Notes under the pieces: model-generated | What the model was told of the DNA's origin: nothing | Database searches by the model: none | The model's input: only the letters and a program-made list of their open reading frames with translations | Part shown: positions 35,598 to 43,955 of the stretch, piece after piece | Position numbering within the stretch: the first letter of the stretch is position 1 | How the letters are laid out: every line of letters begins with the position of its first letter | Translations under genes and position numbers: made by a program | NCBI GenBank assembly: GCA_026645575.1 | Contig: JAPKMW010000002.1 | Span: forward strand, 124,001 to 188,000 | Source of the DNA: Caldilineaceae bacterium | GTDB taxonomy: Bacteria; Chloroflexota; Anaerolineae; Caldilineales; Caldilineaceae | Direction: 5' to 3' | Length of the DNA: 64,000 nt

Positions 35598-35747
35598 ATG
35601 CCAGACGATAATGGGTACAATCAGGTAGAAACCCCCGTCGCAGAGCTTGTGCGGGAACGCTATGGTGGCGAGATCTACGAATCCTATCCGCTTGGACAAC
35701 AGTACTTGGTGAATACGATTCACTTACCCTGGTACACCGACCGATAG
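35598..35747 (+). CDS. 49-residue protein immediately upstream of the CHAT gene
   Basis: Starts MPDDNGYNQVETPVAELVRE and ends HLPWYTDR. AGAGGG lies 8 nt before the ATG, and a good promoter lies 38 nt further upstream. It is soluble, acidic at the N-terminus and rich in Tyr; I recognise no family. The gap to the CHAT gene is 39 nt, so the two should share a transcript. It might be a partner, pro-peptide or substrate of the CHAT protease, but only proximity supports that. Confidence 0.6.
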   Translation: MPDDNGYNQVETPVAELVRERYGGEIYESYPLGQQYLVNTIHLPWYTDR

Positions 35748-35786
35748 CCATATTTTCAACAAGGATAACCAGAAGTGTAGACCCCG

Positions 35787-38306
35787 ATGACTGCCCTTAC
35801 CTACCTGGATTTTGATCTGTCTATCGAAGCGACCGACAGCGAGCCGACGCGCTACCGGGTGCGTAGCTTTTCCCTGGCTGCGGGGACGGCCAATGGGGAG
35901 TTTGTGTTGCCCTTTTCCCCACAGGATCTGGAAATTCTTTTCTTGCGTCTGGGGCGACCGCGGCGCGGAGTACGCGCCATCGGATCAGCCGAAATGCAAG
36001 CGGCGCAGGGTTTTGGCAATACGCTCTTTCGCCACGTCTTTGCGGGACAGGTGCAAAGTGGTCTGCAACGGAGCCTCGATAGCGCGCGGCAACAGGGCCA
36101 AGGGGTGCGCATCCGTCTGCGTCTCAGTGACGCACCGGCGCTGGCTGATCTGCCGTGGGAATTCCTCTACGACCCGACCCAAAGTCACTTTCTTGCCTAT
36201 TCCACGCTGACGCCGTTGGTGCGCTACCTTGATCTGCCTAACACCGTGGCGCCGCTGGCCGTGCAGCCGCCGCTCAAAGTGTTGGTGATGATCGCCAACC
36301 CGCGTGACCACAGTTACACCACCTTGAATGTGGAAGAGGAATGGCGCAAGGTGCAAGGCGCGTTGACCGCGTTGGAAACGCGGGGCCTGGTTCAGGTGAC
36401 ACGCCTGGAAGCCGCCACCCTCAGCGCCCTCCAACGCCAACTGCGGCGCGACCAATACCACATCTTTCACTTTGTTGGTCACGGCGGTTTCGACAGCCAA
36501 ACGCAAAGCGGTGTGCTGCTGCTTGAAGATGAACAGGGGCGCAGCCGCCTAGTCAGCGGCCATTATCTGGGCGCCTTGCTGCGTGACCACTTCTCCTTGC
36601 GCTTGGCGCTGCTCAACGCCTGTGAAGGGGCGCGTACCAGCCGCGCCGATCCCTTTGCCGGTGTGGCCCAACATCTGGTGCAACAGGGTATTCCCGCCGT
36701 GATCGCCATGCAATTTGAGATTACCGACCAGGCCGCCATTGCCCTGGCCCATGAATTCTACAGCGCCCTGGCCGATAACTATGGCGTCGATGCCGCGCTG
36801 GCCGAAGCGCGTAAGGCGATCTACGCCGCCGGCAATGATATTGAGTGGGGAACGCCGGTTTTATACATGCGGGCGCAGAGTGGGCAGTTGTTCGATTTGG
36901 CTGTGCCGGCGACACAACCACCGGCAATGAAGGAAGTTACCAAAGCAGATGACGATAAACCAAACCAACGCGTTGGCCACCTTCCGGGAAGCTCCCAAGC
37001 TTCCCGGAAGGTGGCCGATACACCGTCTGTCCCGCGCTGGCGTAGACCGGGTTGGTTGGCTGGGCTTTTCACGCTGTTGATCCTGGTCGGCGTTGCCACG
37101 CAACGTGAAAGATTGATGGGTTTGGTAACTTCGTTGGGCGGCAGCGCAACACCGCCGATGGCAATGCGAACGGTTACAGCGGTGACCGGCTCGCCGACTG
37201 CACCAGCGGTGGCAATGGCAGAAACACCGACACCAGTGGTTACAGCGACCCATACAACGGAGCCGGTAACGCTAACCGTCGTTGATTCACCAACGGCGAC
37301 CGCTACGATGATGGCTACGCCCTTGCCGCCAACACCAACCGACACTGCGACACCTCCACCGACGGCGACTGCCACTGCGCAACCGACGCGTACCCCTATG
37401 CCGCAACCAACGCCTACATCAACCTTGGGCATCGGCGCCACCAAAGTGATCACATTGCCTTCCGGTCTGGCAATGACTTTTGTCTATGTACCCGGCGGTG
37501 ATTTCCCAATGGGCAGTACGGAAGCACAGATTGATGCAGCTTTGGCGCTTTGTAAGCAATACGTTGGCGATGGCTGTCAGCGAGATTGGTTCACAGGCGA
37601 ACTGCAACAGCACACAGTTTCGGTGGAAGCGTTTTGGATCATGCAGACTGAAGTGACAAATGTGCAGTTTAGTGCCTTTATCGCTGCCGACGGGTATGAG
37701 ACTGAAATGTTTTGGGGGACGAATGGTTGGCAGTGGCGTCAGGCCAACCAAGAAGTTGCCCAACCAGCCTATTGGGACGATGAACGTTTCAAAGGAAATG
37801 AGCAGCCGGTTGTTGGTGTTAGCTGGTATGAAGCGATGGCCTATGCCAAGTGGCTGGCGGACGTGACGAAGTTGGACCTTCGTCTGCCCACCGAGGCGCA
37901 GTGGGAAAAGGCGGCACGCGGGCCGGAAGGCTTGATCTTTCCCTGGGGTAATGAGTGGGATGGTAAGCAAGTGAACTACTGTGACGAAAAGTGTGTTCAA
38001 CCTTCGGTTGATGATGGCTATGCCTATACGGCGCCCGTAGATAGCTATCCTGACGGTGTCAGCCCCTATGGCGCGTTAAATATGGCCGGCAATGTTTGGG
38101 AATGGACAAGTAGCTTGGACATGGAGTATCCTTATAGCATAACCGATGGTCGGGAAGATGAAACTGCCGTAGGCCGCCGGGTGGAGCGCGGCGGTTCGTG
38201 GTTCCTCAATCTGATTTACGCGCGCACTGCCTTCCGCAACAGGAATTTTCCTCACGTTAGGGTTAACACCCACGGTTTTCGTTTGGTGGCTGTGGCCCCC
38301 CGATAA
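35787..38306 (+). CDS. CHAT protease - transmembrane - FGE/SUMF1 (C-lectin fold) fusion protein
   Basis: 839 residues. Residues 1-370 form a CHAT (caspase-like) peptidase with dyad H232 (HFVGHGGF) and C279 (LLNACEGA). A palindrome-encoded insert (about 397-410) precedes one transmembrane helix (423-437). A Thr/Pro linker runs from about 460 to 545, then a FGE-sulfatase/SUMF1 domain to the end (VYVPGGDFPMGS, TEVTNVQF, LPTEAQWEKAARG, GNVWEWTSS, ERGGSW, GFRLVA). The two catalytic Cys of true FGE after GGS are absent, so this domain is probably a ligand-binding module. Its tail resembles a DGR variable region. Likely a surface sensor coupled to a cytoplasmic protease. Co-transcribed with the 49-residue ORF. 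Confidence 0.9.
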   Translation: MTALTYLDFDLSIEATDSEPTRYRVRSFSLAAGTANGEFVLPFSPQDLEILFLRLGRPRRGVRAIGSAEMQAAQGFGNTLFRHVFAGQVQSGLQRSLDSARQQGQGVRIRLRLSDAPALADLPWEFLYDPTQSHFLAYSTLTPLVRYLDLPNTVAPLAVQPPLKVLVMIANPRDHSYTTLNVEEEWRKVQGALTALETRGLVQVTRLEAATLSALQRQLRRDQYHIFHFVGHGGFDSQTQSGVLLLEDEQGRSRLVSGHYLGALLRDHFSLRLALLNACEGARTSRADPFAGVAQHLVQQGIPAVIAMQFEITDQAAIALAHEFYSALADNYGVDAALAEARKAIYAAGNDIEWGTPVLYMRAQSGQLFDLAVPATQPPAMKEVTKADDDKPNQRVGHLPGSSQASRKVADTPSVPRWRRPGWLAGLFTLLILVGVATQRERLMGLVTSLGGSATPPMAMRTVTAVTGSPTAPAVAMAETPTPVVTATHTTEPVTLTVVDSPTATATMMATPLPPTPTDTATPPPTATATAQPTRTPMPQPTPTSTLGIGATKVITLPSGLAMTFVYVPGGDFPMGSTEAQIDAALALCKQYVGDGCQRDWFTGELQQHTVSVEAFWIMQTEVTNVQFSAFIAADGYETEMFWGTNGWQWRQANQEVAQPAYWDDERFKGNEQPVVGVSWYEAMAYAKWLADVTKLDLRLPTEAQWEKAARGPEGLIFPWGNEWDGKQVNYCDEKCVQPSVDDGYAYTAPVDSYPDGVSPYGALNMAGNVWEWTSSLDMEYPYSITDGREDETAVGRRVERGGSWFLNLIYARTAFRNRNFPHVRVNTHGFRLVAVAPR
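36975..37016. repeat. 42-bp palindrome inside the CHAT coding sequence
   Basis: Arms 36975-36993 and 36998-37016 are exact 19-bp complements with a 4-nt loop and contain CTTCCGGGAAG, the core of the intergenic elements at 35399 and 54451. Length is 14 codons and the frame is kept; it encodes part of GHLPGSSQASRKVA before the transmembrane helix. Confidence 0.8.
38187..38306 (+). other. candidate DGR variable region (C-terminal tail of the CHAT-FGE gene)
   Basis: From ERGGSW to the stop. Variable-looking positions carry codons TTC, CTC, ATT, TAC, TTC, TTT, CAC, GTT, GTT, ACC, CAC, all ending in C or T and all reachable from AAC/AAT by changing adenines only. The flanking framework (RGGSW, AR-x-A, RNRN, GFRLV) is conserved. 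A GC-rich stretch GTGGCCCCCCGATAA closes the gene. No reverse transcriptase or template repeat is in the window. Confidence 0.45.
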
Positions 38307-38349
38307 TTGTTTCTGATTTCTGTCTGCTGAATTCTGCGGGATGTGCGGG

Positions 38350-38484
38350 AACACAACAGCGGATTTGGGAAGCAACTGATTTTTTGGCTGGATAGAAGCC
38401 TTTTTCTCTTTAGTAAGACTCCTAGTTTCTACCACTTGTCGATCCTGTGACAAATCCGCTGCTACCTAAATCTGCTGTTGTGTT
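38350..38484. repeat. inverted repeat between CHAT and RHH genes
   Basis: AACACAACAGCGGATTTG (38350-38367) pairs with AAATCTGCTGTTGTGTT (38467-38484); an extra inner copy CAAATCCGCTG (38451-38461) can also pair with the left arm. Otherwise the 280-bp gap holds no gene. Confidence 0.6.
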
Positions 38485-38588
38485 GTTGGGCAGTGTGCTA
38501 ACTACGTTTGCGGCGGAAATGCCAAAGGCGAATGATCGCATTCGGGTCATTTCAGTAAGACCGGCAGACCACCGGCACAAGAAAATTT

Positions 38589-38885
38589 ATGAACCTCAAT
38601 GATCTAAAGCAGCGCTTGCGCAAAGAGCGCCCGATGACCACTGTAACCTTGCGGATGCCGCAAGATGTGGTAGACGATCTAAAGCGGATTGCCCCACGTC
38701 TCGGCTTTGCCGGCTATCAACCGTTGATGCGTGCTTACATCGGTCAAGGCTTGCGCGTCGATTTGGAACGATTAGAGCATACCCCTGAACTTTCCAGCTT
38801 GATCGAAAGTCTACGCCGCCACGGTGTTCAAGACGAGGTGATTGCCCAAGCTGTTGTTGAGGCGAGTCATGTTGCCGCCGATTGA
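38589..38885 (+). CDS. CopG/RHH-type antitoxin-like protein
   Basis: 98 residues. TTVTLRMPQDVVDDLKRIAPRLGFAGYQPLMRAYIGQGL is a ribbon-helix-helix of the BrnA/CopG antitoxin type. The C-terminal helical tail is short. No BrnT-like toxin precedes or follows; the next genes are the DUF433-like and PIN-like pair 110 nt away. May be an orphan or part of that module. No strong ribosome binding site. Confidence 0.7.
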   Translation: MNLNDLKQRLRKERPMTTVTLRMPQDVVDDLKRIAPRLGFAGYQPLMRAYIGQGLRVDLERLEHTPELSSLIESLRRHGVQDEVIAQAVVEASHVAAD

Positions 38886-38995
38886 TAAACTTATTGCTCG
38901 AATGGTGATGGCGCATGGTATACTACAAGTACAAACAACCCGTGTGGCGATTGAGCTTTTTACCAACAGCGGTAGGTGTAGGGTGAGGAAATGAC

Positions 38996-39427
38996 ATGAT
39001 CGCAACGATGATCAACGATTATAAACCATTCGTTACCGATGAGGCATTGCGGCATCGTTATCAAATTCTAGAAACCGACAGCGGCTTACAGATCAGCGAG
39101 AGCCGCGTCATGCTCTTTGATGTGATGGAGCTGGTTGATCGGGGCGCTTCGATTTATGACATTGCCCGAACCTTCAATCTCACGCCGCTGCAAGTGGCAA
39201 TTGCGGTGGAATATATTGAAACCCATCGTCCCACCTTGGAGCCTGAATACGCCAAAGCCATTCATCTGCGTCAGCAGCGCGAAGCGTACTATCGCAAACA
39301 GAACGAAGCCGTTTGGGAAAAGATCCGCAACGCGCCAATGACACCACAGCGTGCAGCAGTGTATGCGTTACTAGATAAATATCGAGAAACCGCAAAGGCA
39401 GAAGAAAATGCAGCGTGTCCTCAGTGA
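38996..39427 (+). CDS. DUF433-like antitoxin-type protein
   Basis: 143 residues. The central RGASIYDIARTFNLTPLQVAIAVEYIETHRP is the DUF433 helix-turn-helix pattern (VapB45-like). GAGG lies 7 nt before the ATG. It overlaps the next gene by 20 nt in another frame, the usual arrangement of a toxin-antitoxin operon. The Gln/Arg-rich C-terminal half is probably the toxin-contact segment. Confidence 0.7.
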   Translation: MIATMINDYKPFVTDEALRHRYQILETDSGLQISESRVMLFDVMELVDRGASIYDIARTFNLTPLQVAIAVEYIETHRPTLEPEYAKAIHLRQQREAYYRKQNEAVWEKIRNAPMTPQRAAVYALLDKYRETAKAEENAACPQ

Positions 39428-39827
39428 TCATAATTGCGAGGGGCAGGCTGAAGCTATTTTTACTACCTTACGTCATCATGGCTTTATCCCGCTGGTGCCA
39501 ATGGTATTGGTGCAATTGCGCGATGTGGGGCTAGACCTCAATGCAGACGATAAAACGGTGTGGCAATTTTGCCAAAACAATGGTGATCTCCTGTTAACTG
39601 GCAACCGCACCGCTTCCGATGGCGCAAGGTCGCTTGAATATACCATTCGCCATTACCTCAAGGAAGATAGTTTACCCGTGATCACGATTGGCAACCTTGA
39701 CCGCGTAATGACTGACCCTACCTATTGTTGGCGTTGCGCTGAAAGTTTGGTCGAGATTGTTCTAGATCTCGATAGCGTGCGTGGCACTCCCCGTCTCTAC
39801 ATTCCCGGTCGGGCAGTAGAACGATAG
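39408..39827 (+). CDS. PIN-like/DUF5615-type putative toxin
   Basis: 139 residues. The opening RVLSDHNCEGQAEAIFTTLRHHGF and the later GDLLLTGNRTASDGARSLEY match the acidic core and LTxNR motif of Mut7-C/DUF5615-like PIN-fold proteins, which are often ribonuclease toxins. It overlaps the DUF433-like gene by 20 nt, supporting translational coupling. No transmembrane segment. Activity is unproven, and the acidic active-site set is only partly visible. Confidence 0.65.
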   Translation: MQRVLSDHNCEGQAEAIFTTLRHHGFIPLVPMVLVQLRDVGLDLNADDKTVWQFCQNNGDLLLTGNRTASDGARSLEYTIRHYLKEDSLPVITIGNLDRVMTDPTYCWRCAESLVEIVLDLDSVRGTPRLYIPGRAVER

Positions 39828-39868
39828 CGACCTGACAATTCGGCATTGCCACCCGTCTTACGCAGACC

Positions 39869-40861
39869 TCAAATTGATTTACCCGACCAACCATCATAAA
39901 GATAACAAGCCGCAAACTGCTTCTCCCCCACCGGATAGACCGGTGGCGGGCTGGTCAGGCAGCGTTCCATGGCGTGGGGGCAGCGTTGATAAAACTTACA
40001 CCCCTGGTTGGTGACCACCGTCACCTCTTCCGACGCCGACGAAACCGTGCGCCCTTCCCAACGGATCGAGGGATCCGGCACCGTAATGGAGTTCACCAGC
40101 AGTTGCGTATAGGGGTGTTGAGGCTGCTGGATCACGCTGTCAATGGCGCCATACTCCATCACTAACCCGCCGTAAAGAATATAAATATCATCGCTGATCT
40201 GGTAGGCTGTCGAGAGATCGTGGGTGATGTAGAGGAAGGAGATGCCGTACTCTTCCTTCAGGTTGCGAAAGATGTCGAGAATGCGCATTTGGAGCGAAGC
40301 GTCGATCATCGAGACTGGCTCGTCGGCGACAATCAGCCGGGGTTTGAGCAAGAATGCCCGCGCCACCATAATGCGCTGCCGTTGACCGCCGCTCAATTCA
40401 TGCGGATATTTCCCCAGAATTTCATTGGGGCGCAGCCCAACCACTTCCAGCGCTTCTTCGGCTAATTTGCGCGCGGCTTGCCGGGTGGGCGCCAGCTTAA
40501 ACTTCTGAATCACCATGTTGAAGACGGCATCGACCTTATAGAAGGGGTTGTAGGTGCCAAAGGGGTCTTGAAAAATGGCCTGAACTTCGCGCCGGAAGTT
40601 CAGCCGTTCCGGTTGAGACATCTGCGTCAGGTCGCGGCCTTTGTAGAGAATTTGGCCGGCGGTGGGCTGGATAAAATCCAACGCCAGATTGGCCAGCGTG
40701 GATTTGCCGCTGCCGCTCTCGCCGGCGATGGTGGTGATCCTTGGCTCACCCTCGGCAAAGGTGAGGGAAAAATCGGCCAGCGCAGCGACCCCTTGGCGAT
40801 TGAGCAGACCGCCGCCATAGATTTTGGTCAGGTTGCGGATTTCAAGCAGTGGTGTTGACAT
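39869..40861 (-). CDS. ABC transporter ATPase, peptide/nickel type (second ATPase)
   Basis: 330 residues. Walker A GESGSGKST, Q-loop region, signature LSGGQRQR, Walker B LIVADEPVSMID, and the C-terminal oligopeptide/dipeptide extension with a Cys-rich QGCKFYQRCPHAM motif. It provides ATP-driven import energy with its paralogue. The start at 40861 was chosen by homology; upstream in-frame codons translate the palindrome-bearing spacer. Last gene of the five-gene operon. Confidence 0.92.
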   Translation of the reverse strand: MSTPLLEIRNLTKIYGGGLLNRQGVAALADFSLTFAEGEPRITTIAGESGSGKSTLANLALDFIQPTAGQILYKGRDLTQMSQPERLNFRREVQAIFQDPFGTYNPFYKVDAVFNMVIQKFKLAPTRQAARKLAEEALEVVGLRPNEILGKYPHELSGGQRQRIMVARAFLLKPRLIVADEPVSMIDASLQMRILDIFRNLKEEYGISFLYITHDLSTAYQISDDIYILYGGLVMEYGAIDSVIQQPQHPYTQLLVNSITVPDPSIRWEGRTVSSASEEVTVVTNQGCKFYQRCPHAMERCLTSPPPVYPVGEKQFAACYLYDGWSGKSI

Positions 40862-40864
40862 GGC

Positions 40865-40975
40865 GTTCGTTCTCGTATAAGAATTACCCCCTCCTAGCCT
40901 CCCCCAGCTTGGGGGAGGAACAGTTCCCGCCCTTATCAGGGGAGGGTTAGGGTGGGGTGGGTTCGTTCTCGTATA
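40865..40975. repeat. 15-bp direct repeat flanking an 81-bp palindrome-bearing insert
   Basis: GTTCGTTCTCGTATA occurs at 40865-40879 and 40961-40975. Between them lies an 81-bp segment with the palindrome CCTCCCCCAGCTTGGGGGAGG (40898-40918) and further GGGGAGGG-type repeats. The right copy codes for the C-terminal YENEPT of the upstream ATPase; the left copy lies just before the downstream ATPase start. Confidence 0.7.
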
Positions 40976-41936
40976 GATGACAGGCGGCCTGATGGTTGGG
41001 GGCCAGGTGACGCAGGGCTGGGCTAATTTCCCCACACACACTCATCGCGTGAGGACAACGGGGCTGAAAGAGACAGCCCGGCGGCGGGTTGAGCAGAAAG
41101 GGCGGCAAGCCCGGAATCCCGCCACCACGTTTCTTGGTCTGAATCGACGGCAGCGAAGCGATCAACGCCTGGGTATAGGGATGGCGCGGTGCGCCAAACA
41201 ACTCACGGATGGGGGCCACTTCCACCAATTTTCCGGCATACATCACCCCGACGCGATCCAGCACCTGGGCAGTCAACCCCATATCGTGACCGATCAAAAT
41301 CATGGAGGCGCCTAAGCGTTCTTGCACGCCGATGAGTGTCTGCATGACCGCCTTTTGCACCACCACATCGAGCGCACTGGTCGGCTCATCAGCAATGATC
41401 AGGGCTGGTTCGAGCGCCGTCGCCATGGCAATGCAGACGCGCTGTTTCATGCCGCCGCTCAACTCATGGGGATACATACTGGCAACCTTAGCCGGCAATT
41501 CGACCATATCGAGCAGCCCGACAATCTCTTCGCGTAAGACATTGCTGGGGACATCGCCCTTGTGGGTGAGAATGGTGTCAGCAATCTGGTCGCGCACGCG
41601 CATGATGGGGTTGAGCGAGTTCATGGCGCCCTGGGGAATGAGCGAAATCCGGCTCCAGCGGGTTTGACGCATCTCTTCTTTGTCGAGGGTCAGCAAGTCA
41701 CGGCCATTGAGCAGGATACGCCCACTCTCAATCCGGCCCGGCTGTTTAATCAGCCGCAAGATCGCCATGATGGTCGTCGTCTTGCCGCAGCCGCTTTCGC
41801 CGATAAAGCCAAAGCGTTCATTACGCTTGACGGTGAAACTAACATCATCCACCGCCTTCACCGGGCCGCGCCCGGTCCAGTAGTAGACACGCAGGTTTTC
41901 CACCTGTAGGGTAGGGACATCAGTATAATCGTTCAT
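40947..41936 (-). CDS. ABC transporter ATPase, peptide/nickel type (first ATPase)
   Basis: 329 residues. Walker A GESGCGKTT, signature LSGGMKQRVCIA, Walker B ALIIADEPTSALD, and the oligopeptide-binding C-terminal CLFQPRCPHAM motif. OppD/DppD-like. Its ATG directly follows the stop of the permease gene, with no spacer, so translation is probably coupled. Partner of the ATPase at 39869. Confidence 0.93.
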   Translation of the reverse strand: MNDYTDVPTLQVENLRVYYWTGRGPVKAVDDVSFTVKRNERFGFIGESGCGKTTTIMAILRLIKQPGRIESGRILLNGRDLLTLDKEEMRQTRWSRISLIPQGAMNSLNPIMRVRDQIADTILTHKGDVPSNVLREEIVGLLDMVELPAKVASMYPHELSGGMKQRVCIAMATALEPALIIADEPTSALDVVVQKAVMQTLIGVQERLGASMILIGHDMGLTAQVLDRVGVMYAGKLVEVAPIRELFGAPRHPYTQALIASLPSIQTKKRGGGIPGLPPFLLNPPPGCLFQPRCPHAMSVCGEISPALRHLAPNHQAACHLYENEPTPP

Positions 41937-42848
41937 TTATTTGGCGCGCTCCCGTAGGCGTGGGTTTGCCAGTTCATCCAGCGCGATGCTGATTAAAAAG
42001 AGGCTGAGAAAAATGATCATGAGGGCAACGGTCGGCGGCCCCCACCACCACCACATGCCGCGAAAGATCGCCGCCCCCAGATAGGCCGATTGCAGGATCA
42101 TCCCCAAATTCGGCGTAAAGAGCGGCCCCAAACCCAAAATCTGGATGCCGACCAGTGACAGGATCGCGCCCGACACGGCGCCCACAAAGCCAGCCATGAT
42201 ATAAGGCAACAAATTGGGCAAAATCTGGCGGATGGCGATCTCAAAGTCCCCCTGGCCGGAGAGTTTTGCTAGGGGAATAAAAGCCCGTTCGCGCAAACTC
42301 AAGGTCTGCGACCGCATGAGACGTGTTGGCCCGGCCCAGGCAAAGATAGCGATGACCAGGGCGGTGAACTCAATCGTGGTTGTGCGGATATAAGAGGCCA
42401 AGACGACCAGGATCAGCAGCGACGGAATGGTCAGAAAAATATCGGCGGCGGTGCTGATGACCAGATCGGTCTTGCCGCCATAGTAGCCGGCGGTGATGCC
42501 CAAGATTACCCCGACCGCCGTGCCGATAACGCCGGCAATCAGCCCGACCTTGAGCGAGGGGTGAATGCCGTGAATCATCAAGGCCCACATATCCCGCCCC
42601 ACATTATCGGTGCCAAGCAGGTATTCCGCTGAGGGACGGGCGTTAAAGGCGCCGGCGGAGACTTTGGTCAGATCATAATCGACAAGATAGGACCCGATGA
42701 TGCTAAAACCAGTCAGCCCCAGGATGAGGATCAGCCCGACCGTCAGTTTCCAGTTGCCCAGCCAATAGCGCACAGTCTGCCAGAAGCGACTGCCCTCCCT
42801 GCGTTGACTGGCCGCCGGCATTGTATCGGGAACGTAAGCAGTTGTCAT
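41937..42848 (-). CDS. ABC transporter permease, DppC type
   Basis: 303 residues with six predicted transmembrane helices and the EAA-type cytoplasmic loop (LSGQGDFEIAIRQILPNLLPY), where the ATPases dock. N-terminal leader helix as in OppC/DppC. AGGAG lies 6 nt before the start. It follows the DppB-type gene by 2 nt. Confidence 0.93.
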   Translation of the reverse strand: MTTAYVPDTMPAASQRREGSRFWQTVRYWLGNWKLTVGLILILGLTGFSIIGSYLVDYDLTKVSAGAFNARPSAEYLLGTDNVGRDMWALMIHGIHPSLKVGLIAGVIGTAVGVILGITAGYYGGKTDLVISTAADIFLTIPSLLILVVLASYIRTTTIEFTALVIAIFAWAGPTRLMRSQTLSLRERAFIPLAKLSGQGDFEIAIRQILPNLLPYIMAGFVGAVSGAILSLVGIQILGLGPLFTPNLGMILQSAYLGAAIFRGMWWWWGPPTVALMIIFLSLFLISIALDELANPRLRERAK

Positions 42849-42850
42849 CC

Positions 42851-43858
42851 TTATCTCCTGCTATAAGTAATGCGTGGATCGAGCCGGGGGTAGATCAGGT
42901 CGATCACGAGAATGGCGACGGCAATCGAGACCACCAGAAAGAAGGTGATGCCCTGGATCATGGGAAAGTCGTTGGTGTTAATCGCCTGAAACAAGCGGTA
43001 ACCCATGCCGGGATAAGAGAAGATCAATTCGACAATGGTCGCGCCGGAAACCACGTAACCCAGGCTGATCGCCAGCCCGGTGAACTGGGGCAACATGGCA
43101 TTGCGCATGGCATAGTAGAAGAAGATACGCCGTTCGCGCAGCCCCTTGGCTTCGGCCAGGGTCAAAAAATCCTCGCCCAGCACCGTCACCATCATCCCGC
43201 GCATGCCCAGAATCCAGCCGCCGATACCAGCAATGATAATCGAGAGGGCCGGCAGCGTCGAATGATACATAATGTCCAGAATATAGCCGAGATCAAAGCC
43301 CGCTTTGGGAATGCGCCCCACCGAGACCAGTCCACTGGCGGGAAACAGCCCCAGCGAAAAGGCCAGCACCGAAACAAAGATAATCGCCAGCAAATAGTAG
43401 GGAATGGGCGCTAACATCATAAAGAAGGTGATCACCATCCTGGCAATGCGCGGCGTAGCCCGCCAGACCAACAGCGCGCCCGCCAAGACCCCCAGGGTAA
43501 AGGTCAGCAGCGTACTTACCGTCAGCAAGCCAATCGTATAGGGCAACGCATTGGCGACCACGTCCGTGACCTTGGCCGGAAAGAAGGCAATCGAATACCC
43601 CAGATCCAATCGCACCAGCGCCCAGAGATATTTGAGATATTGGAGATAGAGCGGATCATCCAAGCCAAAGCGCTCACGAAAGAGCGCAATCAATTGCGCG
43701 CTATTTTCCACCTTGGCCCCCTGCACCTCCATCTGCCCAATAATGGCGGCAATCGGATCACCAGGCGCTAGGCGTGGAATAATAAAATTAATCGTCGAAG
43801 CAACCCAGATAATCAGGAAAAAGATCCCAACCCGTCTGAGGATATAGCGAATGGTCAT
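42851..43858 (-). CDS. ABC transporter permease, DppB type
   Basis: 335 residues with the family N-terminus (RYILRRVGIFFLIIWVASTINF) and the conserved PRLAPGDP motif. Six helices; the EAA loop contains LAEAKGLRERRIFFYYAMRN. Forms the pore with the DppC-type protein. It lies 97 nt downstream of the solute-binding protein gene, separated by a palindrome. Confidence 0.94.
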   Translation of the reverse strand: MTIRYILRRVGIFFLIIWVASTINFIIPRLAPGDPIAAIIGQMEVQGAKVENSAQLIALFRERFGLDDPLYLQYLKYLWALVRLDLGYSIAFFPAKVTDVVANALPYTIGLLTVSTLLTFTLGVLAGALLVWRATPRIARMVITFFMMLAPIPYYLLAIIFVSVLAFSLGLFPASGLVSVGRIPKAGFDLGYILDIMYHSTLPALSIIIAGIGGWILGMRGMMVTVLGEDFLTLAEAKGLRERRIFFYYAMRNAMLPQFTGLAISLGYVVSGATIVELIFSYPGMGYRLFQAINTNDFPMIQGITFFLVVSIAVAILVIDLIYPRLDPRITYSRR

Positions 43859-43893
43859 GGGCGTCCCTTCTGTGAAGCCTAGATGACGCTTAA

Positions 43894-43950
43894 TAAGGGT
43901 ATTGGATATTAGATATTAGTATTAACTAATATCTAATATCTAATATCTTA
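43894..43950. repeat. inverted repeat with TATTAGA/TATTGGA units
   Basis: TAAGGGTATTGGATATTAGA and on to 43920 faces ACTAATATCTAATATC to 43950; about 26-bp arms, 4-nt loop. Located between the solute-binding protein and permease genes, where it could set the expression ratio. Same unit family as 21640-21736. Confidence 0.75.
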
Positions 43951-43955
43951 ATGCC

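Noticed and set aside
37500..38306. Active formylglycine-generating enzyme
   Set aside because: The positions of both catalytic cysteines after GGS are Leu and Ala, and no sulfatase gene is nearby.
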